Below are positions 19,880-26,970 of a DNA stretch of 64,000 nucleotides, piece after piece. Within the stretch, counting starts at the first letter, position 1, and every line of letters begins with the position of its first letter. A program made the translations under genes and the position numbers. The notes below the pieces were generated by a model that had not been told where the DNA came from, ran no database searches, and saw only the letters and a list, made by a program, of their open reading frames with translations. This stretch comes from Microbacterium sp. LWO13-1.2 (lineage in GTDB: Bacteria; Actinomycetota; Actinomycetes; Actinomycetales; Microbacteriaceae): contig NZ_CP151634.1 of NCBI RefSeq assembly GCF_038397725.1, forward strand, positions 2,170,001-2,234,000, in the 5' to 3' direction.

Positions 19880-21432
19880 CCCACCGTACGACTTCCCGCA
19901 TCCGGCGCGCTTCCGCGCTCATCGCCGGCCTTGCCGCCGCATCCGTCGCACTCTCCGGATGCCTCTATGCGATGATCCCCGAGCAGGCGGCTCCGCGTCC
20001 GTCCCGCACGAATGCGCCGGACACCGAGGGGGTTGCCGAGAACCTGCTCCGGTATTACGGGCAGACGCTGGACTGGAGCGAGTGCGGCAACGGTTTCGAC
20101 TGCACCGAGGTCACCGCGCCACTGGACTGGGAGAATCCGGGCGACGGCGAGATCCAGCTCTCGGTGGTGCGCCACCAGGCGGAGGGAACGCCGCTCGGCT
20201 CGCTGCTGACCAATCCCGGCGGGCCAGGCGCGAGCGGCGTCGACCTCATCCAGGGGAGCCTCGACTTCGCTGTCGGTTCTGCTCTCATCGAAAGCTACGA
20301 CGTGATCGGCTTCGATCCGCGTGGCGTCGGCCAGTCCACGGCCGTGACCTGCCTCGACGCGGCAGGGATGGACGACTACCTCTACGGCATCCCGGTGGCC
20401 CCGCGTGGCACCCCGGAGTGGGAGGCCGAACTGCTCGAGACGCATAAGACGTTCGCCGACGCGTGCGAAGCGAACAGCGGCGGCATCCTCGAGCACATCA
20501 CCACCATCAACTCGGCGCGCGACATGGATCTGATCCGCGCGGTCCTCGGCGACAAGCAGCTGAACTACCTCGGTTTCTCGTACGGTACGTTCCTCGGCGC
20601 GACCTACGCGAAGCTCTACCCGGAGAAGGCCGGTCGCCTTGTCCTCGATGGCGCGATCGATCCTTCCGTGCCTGGGCTCGAGGTGGGCGCCACACAGGCA
20701 CTCGGTTTCGAGTCCGCACTGCGGGCGTACATGCAGGATTGCCTCGATTCCGGCGAGTGCCCGTTCAACGGCACGGTCGACGACGCCATGGCCGATCTCG
20801 GTGCGCTGCTCGCGAGTGCCGATCGTCTGCCGCTCGAGAACGGCGACGGACGCATGATGGGCGCCGACGCGATGATGACTGCGATCATCGCCGCGCTGTA
20901 CTCGCAGGAGAGCTGGAGCTACCTCACCCAGGCGTTGACCGAGGCGCTGCAGGGTGACCCGGCCACAGCCTTCTATCTCGCCGACTTCTACAACGGTCGT
21001 GAGGACGGCACCTATATCGACAACTCGAGCGAAGCCTTCCGTGCCTACAACTGCATGGACTACCCGGTCGAGAACGACCCCGCTGCGGAGGAGGCCACGA
21101 TGGCCAAGATCCGTGAGGGCGCACCCACGATCGCACCGTACTGGAGTGGTCCGGACTCCTGTGAGGTGTGGCCGTACCCGCCGACCGGCACACGGGGCGA
21201 GATCACTGCCGCCGGTGCGGGGCCGATCCTCGTGATCGGCACGACGAACGACCCGGCGACTCCCTACGCGTGGTCGGAGGCGCTCGCGGGCCAGCTCGAA
21301 GAGGGCGTTCTGATCACCCGTGTCGGCGAGGGGCACACCGGTTACAACAAGGGCAATCTGTGCGTGGACGACGCGGTCGAGGCGTTCTTCCTCAACGACG
21401 TCGTGCCGGAAGACGGTCTGCGCTGCGAGTGA
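19876..21432 (+). CDS. secreted alpha/beta-hydrolase lipoprotein, tripeptidyl aminopeptidase type
   Basis: A 518-residue exported hydrolase. The N-terminus has a basic region, a hydrophobic stretch and the lipobox LSGC (Cys29). The fold shows the oxyanion segment TNPGGPGASG, FDPRGVGQS, the nucleophile elbow GFSYGT (Ser235), and a C-terminal TAP-like domain with GTTNDPATPY (acid) and GEGHTGY (catalytic His). Relatives are Streptomyces SlpD/SlpE and tripeptidyl aminopeptidases that release N-terminal tripeptides outside the cell. The GTG start overlaps the holB stop (GTGA). Confidence 0.87.
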   Translation: MTHRTTSRIRRASALIAGLAAASVALSGCLYAMIPEQAAPRPSRTNAPDTEGVAENLLRYYGQTLDWSECGNGFDCTEVTAPLDWENPGDGEIQLSVVRHQAEGTPLGSLLTNPGGPGASGVDLIQGSLDFAVGSALIESYDVIGFDPRGVGQSTAVTCLDAAGMDDYLYGIPVAPRGTPEWEAELLETHKTFADACEANSGGILEHITTINSARDMDLIRAVLGDKQLNYLGFSYGTFLGATYAKLYPEKAGRLVLDGAIDPSVPGLEVGATQALGFESALRAYMQDCLDSGECPFNGTVDDAMADLGALLASADRLPLENGDGRMMGADAMMTAIIAALYSQESWSYLTQALTEALQGDPATAFYLADFYNGREDGTYIDNSSEAFRAYNCMDYPVENDPAAEEATMAKIREGAPTIAPYWSGPDSCEVWPYPPTGTRGEITAAGAGPILVIGTTNDPATPYAWSEALAGQLEEGVLITRVGEGHTGYNKGNLCVDDAVEAFFLNDVVPEDGLRCE

Positions 21433-21467
21433 ACCCGCGTCGGTTCGCGGCGCGCTCTCGGACAGGG

Positions 21468-21473
21468 TAATAT
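21468..21473 (+). promoter_or_regulatory. -10 box for tRNA-Thr(CGT)
   Basis: TAATAT, close to consensus, 28 bp before the mature tRNA 5' end. No clear -35 box. Confidence 0.5.
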
Positions 21474-21501
21474 CGTTGATCGTGCCGCTTATGCGGCACA
21501 C

Positions 21502-21574
21502 GCCGCCCTAGCTCAGTCGGCAGAGCATCTCACTCGTAATGAGAAGGTCAAGGGTTCGATTCCCTTGGGCGGCT
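21502..21574 (+). tRNA. tRNA-Thr (anticodon CGT)
   Basis: Cloverleaf of 73 nt: acceptor GCCGCCC/GGGCGGC, D arm GCTC/GAGC, anticodon stem TCTCA/TGAGA with loop CTCGTAA (anticodon CGT), T arm AAGGG/CCCTT with loop TTCGATT, discriminator T. CCA is not encoded. Reads threonine ACG. Confidence 0.95.
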
Positions 21575-21579
21575 CCGAA

Positions 21580-21613
21580 GGCCCCGTGATGTGAAGAACA
21601 TCACGGGGCCTTT
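21580..21613 (+). terminator. terminator after tRNA-Thr(CGT)
   Basis: A 13-bp stem GGCCCCGTGATGT/ACATCACGGGGCC with a 5-nt loop, followed by TTT, starts 6 bp after the tRNA. Confidence 0.85.
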
Positions 21614-21628
21614 CCCGTCCCGGCGGCG

Positions 21629-21634
21629 TACCCT
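21629..21634 (+). promoter_or_regulatory. -10 box of a leaderless promoter (pncA)
   Basis: TACCCT, 6 bp, then the pncA ATG. Confidence 0.5.
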
Positions 21635-21640
21635 CGAAGT

Positions 21641-22222
21641 ATGAGCAGAGCACTTCTCATCGTCGATGTGCAGAACGATTTCACCGAGGGCGGCGCGCTC
21701 GCCGTCGCCGGTGGAGATGCCGTGGCATCCGGGATCACCGCGTTCCTCGCTGACCACGCGGGCGACTACGACGCCATCATCGCCTCGCGCGACTGGCACG
21801 ATGTCGATGGCGATAACGGTGGCCATTTCTCGGACGCTCCGGACTTCGTGGACACCTGGCCGACGCACTGCGTCGCCGGCACCGACGGGGCCGAGTACGA
21901 CCCGTTGTTCGTGACGGATGCGGTGACTCATCACGTCCGTAAAGGGCAGGGCAAGCCTGCCTACTCGATGTTCGAGGGTGTCACCGAAGACGGTCTGACC
22001 GTCGGGACGGTGCTGACGGCCGGTGGTGTGTTGAGCGTCGATGTGGTCGGGATCGCGACGGACCATTGCGTGCGGGCATCCGCTCTGGATGCGATCGAGC
22101 ACGGGGTGCGCGTGCGCATCCTCACCGATCTCATCGCGGGGGTCGCAGCGGAGCCGAGCGAGGCGGCGCTCGCGGAACTCGCGCACGCCGGTGCGGAGCT
22201 GGTCGAGAGCACCGAGGCGTGA
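21641..22222 (+). CDS. pncA: nicotinamidase / isochorismatase-family hydrolase
   Basis: Deamidates nicotinamide to nicotinate for NAD salvage; this enzyme class also activates pyrazinamide in mycobacteria. The 193-residue product has the start LLIVDVQNDFTEGGALAV with catalytic Asp9, the metal-site segment ASRDWHD (Asp51, His53), a lysine in VRKGQGKPAYSMFEG and the nucleophile Cys143 in ATDHCVRASA. The residues match the PncA triad Asp-Lys-Cys. A leaderless promoter precedes it. The stop overlaps the DUF1697 gene by 4 bp. Confidence 0.9.
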   Translation: MSRALLIVDVQNDFTEGGALAVAGGDAVASGITAFLADHAGDYDAIIASRDWHDVDGDNGGHFSDAPDFVDTWPTHCVAGTDGAEYDPLFVTDAVTHHVRKGQGKPAYSMFEGVTEDGLTVGTVLTAGGVLSVDVVGIATDHCVRASALDAIEHGVRVRILTDLIAGVAAEPSEAALAELAHAGAELVESTEA

Positions 22223-22752
22223 GTCGCAGTGTTCTCCTACTGCGGGCGGTGAACGTCAGCGGCAGGAACTCCGTTCCGATGGCGCGCCTGCGCGAGCGGC
22301 TGACGGCATCGGGGATCGTCGAGGACGTGTCGACGTACATCGCGAGCGGGAACATCGTCTGCGCGCATCCGCAGGACTCTGCGGCGGCCTGCGCCCAGGT
22401 GCGGCGGCTGATCGCCGATGAGTTCGGCGTCGACACCCCGGTGATCCTGCGTACGCATGATGCTCTGGTCGCCTCGCTCGCCGCACAGCCGTTCGCGAAT
22501 CCGGTGGAGAAGCTGCTGCACGCAATGTTCCTGGAGGGCTCGCCGACACCGGGCGCGGTGGAGGCTCTGCGGGAGCGGTTGGTGCCGGGAGAGGAGCTCG
22601 CCCTGGTCGGCGACGACCTCTGGATCAACTACGCCGAAGGTGGCGTTCACGCGACCAAACTGACGAAGGCGGTGCTCGATCGGGCGTTGGGCGTCGCCGG
22701 CACTGCGCGCAATCTGCGCACGACCAGGAAGCTGGCCGAGTTGACCGCCTAG
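22219..22752 (+). CDS. DUF1697-family protein
   Basis: A 177-residue cytosolic protein with the DUF1697 pattern: LLLRAVNVSGRNSVPMARLRE near the N-terminus, VSTYIASGNIV, a middle HAMFLEGSPTP segment and a C-terminal AVLDRALGVAGTARNLRTTR, where the final Thr-rich NxxT motif is conserved. The GTG start overlaps the pncA stop (GTGA), so the frame's longer upstream extension is rejected. Function unknown. Confidence 0.8.
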   Translation: MSRSVLLLRAVNVSGRNSVPMARLRERLTASGIVEDVSTYIASGNIVCAHPQDSAAACAQVRRLIADEFGVDTPVILRTHDALVASLAAQPFANPVEKLLHAMFLEGSPTPGAVEALRERLVPGEELALVGDDLWINYAEGGVHATKLTKAVLDRALGVAGTARNLRTTRKLAELTA

Positions 22753-22958
22753 GTCGCGTCGATCTCACGGCTGAGCGCGGTCGGCGGATGCTGAAGGCGC
22801 GCCTGCACATCGACACGGCGAGTCCCGCATCCCGCACATTTCACATAGAGCAGCACGCCGTCGGACGTCGGATGCCGGGATTCGGTGACCCAAGCGTGTT
22901 CGTGCAGTGCTTTCCGGGGGAGTGCGACCGGTACCGGTCGGGTGTCGAGATCAGCCAT
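22749..22958 (-). CDS. small CxxC protein of unknown function
   Basis: A possible 69-residue protein. It contains one CxxC pair in LLYVKCAGCGTRRVD, preceded by HAWVTESRHPTSDGV, suggesting a minimal metal-binding knuckle. The ATG at 22958 is chosen; the frame also opens further upstream. It ends overlapping the DUF1697 gene by 4 bp and faces the CGNR gene divergently. Codon use is like that of its neighbours. Not assigned to a family. Confidence 0.6.
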   Translation of the reverse strand: MADLDTRPVPVALPRKALHEHAWVTESRHPTSDGVLLYVKCAGCGTRRVDVQARLQHPPTALSREIDAT

Positions 22959-22983
22959 GGTTCCAGCGTGATGTAATGGCCTT

Positions 22984-23499
22984 ATGCATCTCAACCCTTA
23001 CGGCGAATATGCGGTCCTGATGGCGGCGTCGCTCGCGAACGAGTGGCCCGCCGACCGCGACGGGATAGAGGAACGCACCCGGGAATTCGGCATGACGATG
23101 GCGTTCCCCGAGGCTTCGGATGACCACGCCCGCACGCGAGAGGTGATCGACGAATGGCTGAGCGTTGTCGATGCCGGCTCCGGCTCGATGCGCGCCGACG
23201 CGCTCAACGCCGTGATGGCGGCGACGGCGGCGTATCCGCGACTCACCGACCACGATGGCGAGGGTTGGCACCTGCACTATCGCGACGACATCCAGAGGCT
23301 ACCCGCCGTGCTGCGTGCGGTGATCTCCGTCGGCACGGCGCTGCATTTGTCCACGCGGGGGATGAGCCGGCTCGGTCGCTGTGCGGCCGAGCCGTGCACT
23401 CATGTGGTCGTCGATGTGACCCGCAACGGCCGGCAGCGGTACTGCTCGGTGCGCTGCGCCAACCGCGCCGCCGTGCGTCGGCACCGGGCGCGTTACTGA
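22984..23499 (+). CDS. CGNR zinc-finger (ABATE-type) protein
   Basis: A 171-residue protein of the putative stress-induced transcription regulator group. The N-terminal ABATE-like helical domain covers about 1-125 (NPYGEYAVLMAASLANEWP). The C-terminal zinc finger has CAAEPCTHVVVDVTRNGRQRYC and SVRCANRAAVRRHRAR; the finger reads CANR in place of the eponymous CGNR. Likely DNA binding, target unknown. No clear promoter. Confidence 0.8.
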   Translation: MHLNPYGEYAVLMAASLANEWPADRDGIEERTREFGMTMAFPEASDDHARTREVIDEWLSVVDAGSGSMRADALNAVMAATAAYPRLTDHDGEGWHLHYRDDIQRLPAVLRAVISVGTALHLSTRGMSRLGRCAAEPCTHVVVDVTRNGRQRYCSVRCANRAAVRRHRARY

Positions 23500-23562
23500 C
23501 CGGGGACGCCGGCCGGGTTGCCGAGGGATGTGACGGATCTACTCGGGGCCATCGGGACGCTT

Positions 23563-24063
23563 CTACTCTGCATCTCGTTCGGTCATCGCGAGGGAACGCC
23601 AATTGCTTCCCATGCGCTCGTACGTCACGATCGCATGGCAATTGCGGCAGCGGACATCACATTTCGCGATCTCCTCTGCGATGCAAGGGATGCTGAATCC
23701 GTTGCGTATGAGTTGCATGACGCCGTCTCGCTTGTGGGTGCCTGGTCTGTGGTCGAAATCCAGAACTCTGAGGTCGGACGCTCCGCAATCAACGCATGGG
23801 TGATCGATCAGGTACTGGGTGACGTAGGCGAGACTCATCGCCTTCTGTGCAACGGTTCGCGCGCGGATCACGGCGATGTGATGCTCGCGATTGCGCTGGT
23901 AGTAGCGCCGTGAGGATGCCCGATTGCAGTCGCGGCAGACCTCTTGGCGCCCGTCTGCCCGCGACGACTTTCGATTGAAGCTTGTCAGGGCCTTGAACTG
24001 CCGGCATGTCGCGCACTGCTTCAGTGCGCCGTCCGAAGGCGTTATCGCATCGTCATCGTGCAT
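23563..24063 (-). CDS. HNH-type zinc endonuclease, probably acquired
   Basis: A 166-residue protein with two zinc knuckles. The first (about 15-50) has CATCRQF and CRDCNRASSRRYY. The second has CVDCGASDLRVLDFDH, with the DH of an HNH site, and CDVRCRNCHAIVTYER. This is the fold of free-standing HNH/endonuclease VII-like nucleases of phages and mobile DNA. GGGAAGAG ahead of the ATG at 24063 sets the start. The DNA is visibly richer in A and T than neighbouring genes, a sign of transfer. It lies 120 bp downstream of, and on the same strand as, the intron-bearing tRNA-Lys. Catalytic activity is inferred. Confidence 0.75.
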   Translation of the reverse strand: MHDDDAITPSDGALKQCATCRQFKALTSFNRKSSRADGRQEVCRDCNRASSRRYYQRNREHHIAVIRARTVAQKAMSLAYVTQYLIDHPCVDCGASDLRVLDFDHRPGTHKRDGVMQLIRNGFSIPCIAEEIAKCDVRCRNCHAIVTYERMGSNWRSLAMTERDAE

Positions 24064-24183
24064 GTCTCTTCCCGACGTCGTTGCTGTGACGATATCGCCA
24101 CGCTCTGACATCAAGAGGGCAGGACCCGACGCGAGTGCACGGTGCGAAAATCGCAGCCGCACTCGATCCGAGTAACAACACGG

Positions 24184-24474
24184 TGGGCCCCGAGGGGCTC
24201 GAACCCTCGACCCGCGGATTAACTTGCCACTTCGGCTTTCGCCGCCGCCCGTTGGGCGTTCGTGGTCTGGACTGTCCCTTCACCATAGCTTTCGCCGTAG
24301 GTGCCACCCGTCCAGTCTCTACACCTTCCGAACTCGCGTCCGGCTTGGCTCGGGATTGCCAACTGGTTGCCCAGTAAGGGTTCCCCGACTTTGAGTGGTG
24401 TCATCCCCGGAGTTTCCCCCGAGGCGCTCCTATTTTGTTGAAGTCCGATGCTCTGCCAACTGAGCTAGAGGCCC
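24184..24474 (-). tRNA. tRNA-Lys (anticodon TTT) split by a group I intron
   Basis: Exon 1 is 24474-24441 (34 nt) and exon 2 is 24222-24184 (39 nt). Joined, they give a 73-nt cloverleaf: acceptor GGGCCTC/GGGGCCC with one G-T pair, D arm GCTC/GAGC, anticodon stem TCGGA/TCCGC (27-43 mismatched), loop CTTTTAA (anticodon TTT), T arm GAGGG/CCCTC with loop TTCGAGC, discriminator A. CCA is not encoded. The break falls between U34 and U35. Without splicing this gene cannot give a functional tRNA for AAA codons. Confidence 0.92.
24223..24440 (-). other. group I intron (IC3-like), 218 nt, no ORF
   Basis: The 5' exon ends in U and the intron ends in G, as group I splicing requires. The core matches the cyanobacterial tRNA-Leu intron: GGCAATCCCGAGCCAAGCC (24360-24342, Q/P6 region) and CGGAAGGTGTAGAGACTGG (24330-24312, P3'/R region with the P7 strand). 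CAGTC (24274-24270) is the other P7 strand. Hairpins seen: P5 ACTGG-GCAA-CCAGT, P8 capped by GAAA (24293-24290), CGCCC-AAC-GGGCG, and a terminal CGGC-GAAA-GCCG. P1 is weak: CUU of the exon with GAG at 24429-24427, with a U-G pair at the splice site. Confidence 0.92.
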
Positions 24475-24484
24475 GTGTCCTCCC

Positions 24485-24490
24485 AGTCTA
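24485..24490 (-). promoter_or_regulatory. -10 box TAGACT for tRNA-Lys
   Basis: TAGACT on the minus strand, 10 bp before the tRNA 5' end; identical to the box ahead of tRNA-Pro. Confidence 0.5.
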
Positions 24491-24546
24491 GTGCGCCCGA
24501 TTGATGGTCTCTGCTCGGCAGCCCGTGCGCACTCGTCACGGGCGCA

Positions 24547-24590
24547 CAGAAGCGGCCGCCGACGACAAATGTCATCGGCGGCCGCTTCTG
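24547..24590. terminator. strong hairpin between the fasciclin gene and tRNA-Lys
   Basis: A perfect 16-bp stem (24547-24562 with 24575-24590) capped by a 12-nt AT-rich loop. It is the second of two tandem hairpins downstream of the fasciclin gene. Confidence 0.7.
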
Positions 24591-24627
24591 ATCCTCGTGC
24601 GAGTCCCCCGACCCGCACGAGGATCAG
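24588..24627 (-). terminator. terminator hairpin after the fasciclin gene
   Basis: A perfect 14-bp stem CTGATCCTCGTGCG/CGCACGAGGATCAG starting 33 bp after the stop codon. It overlaps the neighbouring hairpin by 3 bp, so the two may compete. Confidence 0.7.
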
Positions 24628-24659
24628 ATACCGAGAATCCCCACTCGGCGAGCCCGCTG

Positions 24660-25322
24660 CTACTGAGCGGGCGGCATCAGCACCGTGTCGATCAGGTACA
24701 CGGTGGCGTTCGCGGTCTGCACTCCGCCGCAGATCACCATCGCGTCGTTGACCATCCACTCGTCACCGCTTCCGGTGACTTCGAGGTCTGCGCCCTGCAC
24801 CGTGGTGTGCGTGCCGGCGATGTCAGCGGGCGCGATCTGCCCAGGAACGACGTGGTAGGTGAGGATCGACGACAGCGTGGCGCTGTCGGTCTTGAGTGCC
24901 TCGATGGTCGCCGGGTCGATCTTCGCGAAGGCCTCGTCGACCGGCGCGAAGACGGTGAACTCGTCGCCGTTGAGGGTGTCGACCAGGTTCACATCCGGGT
25001 TGAGCTGTCCGCTCACCGCGGCAACCAGGGTCTTCAACAGCGGGTTGTTGGATGCCGCGACAGCGACAGGGTCCTGAGACATGCCCTGCACGGAACCGGC
25101 GCCGTCCGGGACGGCCTCGGCATATGCCGCGCAGCCAGGACCGACGAGGTTCGCTGCCGGATCCATCGTCTCGGGGGCTTCGGACTCCTCCGAGGTCTCG
25201 GGAGCCTTGGGCTCGGTCGATTCCTCAGCGGGGCCACTGCCCATGGCACAACCCGAGAGCACGAGAACGCTGGCGAAGCCGAGCGACAATGCTGCGGTGA
25301 TCTTCTTCTTGGTGCTGAACAT
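24660..25322 (-). CDS. fasciclin-domain lipoprotein (MPT70/MPT83-like)
   Basis: A 220-residue exported protein. The signal sequence ends in the lipobox LSGC (Cys24), followed by a Glu/Pro/Ser-rich linker (about 30-52) and one FAS1 domain (about 80-220) with the H1 motif [11 protein letters not shown] and the H2-like LTYHVVPG. Two cysteines (in GPGCAAY and VICGGV) may pair as in MPT70. GGAGG precedes the ATG. In mycobacteria the MPT70/83 genes are SigK targets; here the gene faces sigK-rskA and carries a SigK-like promoter. Probably an adhesin or envelope protein. Confidence 0.88.
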   Translation of the reverse strand: MFSTKKKITAALSLGFASVLVLSGCAMGSGPAEESTEPKAPETSEESEAPETMDPAANLVGPGCAAYAEAVPDGAGSVQGMSQDPVAVAASNNPLLKTLVAAVSGQLNPDVNLVDTLNGDEFTVFAPVDEAFAKIDPATIEALKTDSATLSSILTYHVVPGQIAPADIAGTHTTVQGADLEVTGSGDEWMVNDAMVICGGVQTANATVYLIDTVLMPPAQ

Positions 25323-25343
25323 CTCTACCTCCGGAGATCAAGA

Positions 25344-25360
25344 CCACGGCATCTCCGTGG
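25344..25360 (-). other. small hairpin in the fasciclin 5' leader
   Basis: CCACGG/CCGTGG around a 5-nt loop sits between the predicted transcript start and the start codon. Confidence 0.4.
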
Positions 25361-25371
25361 CGTCGACATCT

Positions 25372-25398
25372 GTTCGGAGCCCGTCGCAGATCGGATGG
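25372..25398 (-). promoter_or_regulatory. SigK-type promoter of the fasciclin gene
   Basis: On the minus strand CCATCC (25398-25393), 15 bp, then CCGAAC (25377-25372). The mycobacterial SigK consensus is CCATCC with CCGAAT about 16-17 bp on, so the match is close. It lies 50 bp upstream of the start codon. Confidence 0.7.
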
Positions 25399-25573
25399 GA
25401 AGAATCTCAGATCCCGCAGAATCCAATCCGACAGGCCCATCCGGAGCGAACAATCACTGACGGAGGCGAGGACACGATGCCATCGCCGGGGGTCACGGTC
25501 GATGTGACGCCGGGGTCGAGGCTCCTTCCTCACATTCAGGTGACGCTCGCACGCAATCGAGGGGAGATGCGGC

Positions 25574-26173
25574 ATGCTGGTGGAGATGGTCATCGACGGA
25601 ATGGACGTGCCCGAGGACGGGACGGCGAGCGACGCCGTCGCCGAGCTCCTCATCCGCACTGCCGACGGCGACCAGCGGGCTTTCGCGGACCTGTACGACA
25701 CGCTCTCCCCGCGCGTCTTCGGACTGATACTCCGAGTGCTCGTGAACCGCGCACAGAGCGAGGAAGTGCTGCAGGAGGTCTTCCTCGAGATCTGGCAATC
25801 CGCATCCCGGTTCGCTCCGAACAAGGGGCAGGGAAGAGCATGGGTGATGACGATCGCACATCGTCGGGCCATCGATCGGGTACGCGCATCACAATCCAGT
25901 TCGGACCGCGATGTGCGAGCAGGGTTGCGTGATATCGGAGTCGCCCACGACAGCGTCGCCGAGCAGGTGGAGCTGGGCATCGACGGCGAGAAGGTCGTCG
26001 AAGCGCTGGGTGGCCTGCCCGAAGCGCAGCGCGAAGCGCTCGTCCTCGCTTATTACGGTGGCTACAGTCAGAACGAGATATCGGTGCTCATCGGAGCACC
26101 ACTGGGAACGATCAAGACTCGGATGCGAGACGGACTCACACGTCTCCGTGCGGCGATGGGGGTGACGGCATGA
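25574..26173 (+). CDS. sigK: ECF sigma factor SigK
   Basis: A 199-residue extracytoplasmic-function sigma factor. Region 2 (about 28-97) contains DLYDTLSPRVFGLILRVL, QSEEVLQEVFLEIWQ and GRAWVMTIAHRRAIDRVR. Region 4 (about 135-195) contains LPEAQREALVLAYYGGYSQ and IKTRMRDGLTRLR. It is followed by rskA with an ATGA overlap and faces a fasciclin lipoprotein gene with a SigK-like promoter, the arrangement of mycobacterial sigK-rskA and mpt70/83. GGGGAGA lies upstream of the chosen ATG. The gene's own promoter is not obvious. Confidence 0.9.
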   Translation: MLVEMVIDGMDVPEDGTASDAVAELLIRTADGDQRAFADLYDTLSPRVFGLILRVLVNRAQSEEVLQEVFLEIWQSASRFAPNKGQGRAWVMTIAHRRAIDRVRASQSSSDRDVRAGLRDIGVAHDSVAEQVELGIDGEKVVEALGGLPEAQREALVLAYYGGYSQNEISVLIGAPLGTIKTRMRDGLTRLRAAMGVTA

Positions 26174-26943
26174 ACGAGAAGGAGTTCGCGGAGCTCGCGG
26201 CCGGCGCCGCCCTGCACGCGCTGTCACCCGAAGATGATGCGCGCTTCCGCGGCGCTCTCGCCGCGCACCCCGAATGGCGGGGGATCGTCGAGGAGGATGC
26301 CGAGACGGCCGCGTCGCTTGCCTTCGCGTTGCCGGTGGCTCCGCCGGACGGCATCCGCGCGTCTCTCCTCGCCCAGATCGCGCAGACCCCACAGACCCCG
26401 CACGGAGAGAACTCCCCGACATCGAGTGTCCCGCTGGCCGAGTCTTCGCTCGCGGCGCCCGAGATCCTGGAGCGACGGCCGCAGCGCCGCTGGAGCCGGG
26501 CGATTCTGGCGCTCGCCGCATGCCTCGCCGTTCTGGTCGGATTGGGAATCGGTGCGGTGGCGCTCAGCCAACAGCTGAACCGTCCGGCGGACGTCATCGC
26601 GCTCGACGAGATCCGGTCGGCTGATGATGCCGCGCAGGCCAGCATCGAACTGGAATCGGGAGGCACGGCCACGGCGTACTGGTCGGATTCTCTCGGGGCA
26701 GCCGTGCTCGTCACGGACGGTATCGCGGCGCCGAGCGACGGCGAGACGTACGAACTGTGGTTCGTTCGAGGGGAGACACCCGTCTCCGCCGGTGTCTTCA
26801 CGGTCGACGGCGGCGATGCGACGGCGGCTCTGCAGGGCGACATGCATGCCGGCGACGTCATCGCGGTGACCGTCGAGCAGGCCGGCGGTTCGCCGAGCGG
26901 ACAGCCGACCAGCGATCCGGTGATCGTGATTCCGACGGCCTGA
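26170..26943 (+). CDS. rskA: anti-sigma-K factor RskA
   Basis: A 257-residue membrane anti-sigma factor. The N-terminal cytosolic domain (about 1-75) has ELAAGAALHALSPEDDARF and holds sigma; a linker follows, then one TM helix (about 115-137, ILALAACLAVLVGLGIGAVAL). The C-terminal exported RskA domain (about 150-257) has GETYELWFV and TVEQAGGSPSGQPTSDPVI. It should release SigK after regulated proteolysis. The ATG overlaps the sigK stop. No separate promoter is expected. Confidence 0.9.
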   Translation: MNEKEFAELAAGAALHALSPEDDARFRGALAAHPEWRGIVEEDAETAASLAFALPVAPPDGIRASLLAQIAQTPQTPHGENSPTSSVPLAESSLAAPEILERRPQRRWSRAILALAACLAVLVGLGIGAVALSQQLNRPADVIALDEIRSADDAAQASIELESGGTATAYWSDSLGAAVLVTDGIAAPSDGETYELWFVRGETPVSAGVFTVDGGDATAALQGDMHAGDVIAVTVEQAGGSPSGQPTSDPVIVIPTA

Positions 26944-26958
26944 GCCACCCCGCACGGG

Positions 26959-26964
26959 TAGCCT
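26959..26964 (+). promoter_or_regulatory. -10 box of a leaderless promoter
   Basis: TAGCCT, 6 bp, then the ATG at 26971; gives the next gene its own transcript. Confidence 0.5.
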
Positions 26965-26970
26965 TGTTCG

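Noticed and set aside
24219..24404. A minus-strand open frame of about 60 codons across the intron
   Set aside because: It overlaps the intron core and the tRNA exon junction; its sequence is explained by conserved RNA structure, not by a protein.
24184..24474. Reading the split tRNA as a pseudogene or as a transposon-disrupted gene
   Set aside because: There is no target-site duplication or transposase. Both exons are intact and the insert has group I core motifs and correct splice-site bases.
24184..24474. Calling the host tRNA a tRNA-Leu because the intron resembles the trnL intron
   Set aside because: The joined anticodon loop is CTTTTAA (TTT), there is no long variable arm, and the body is lysine-like.
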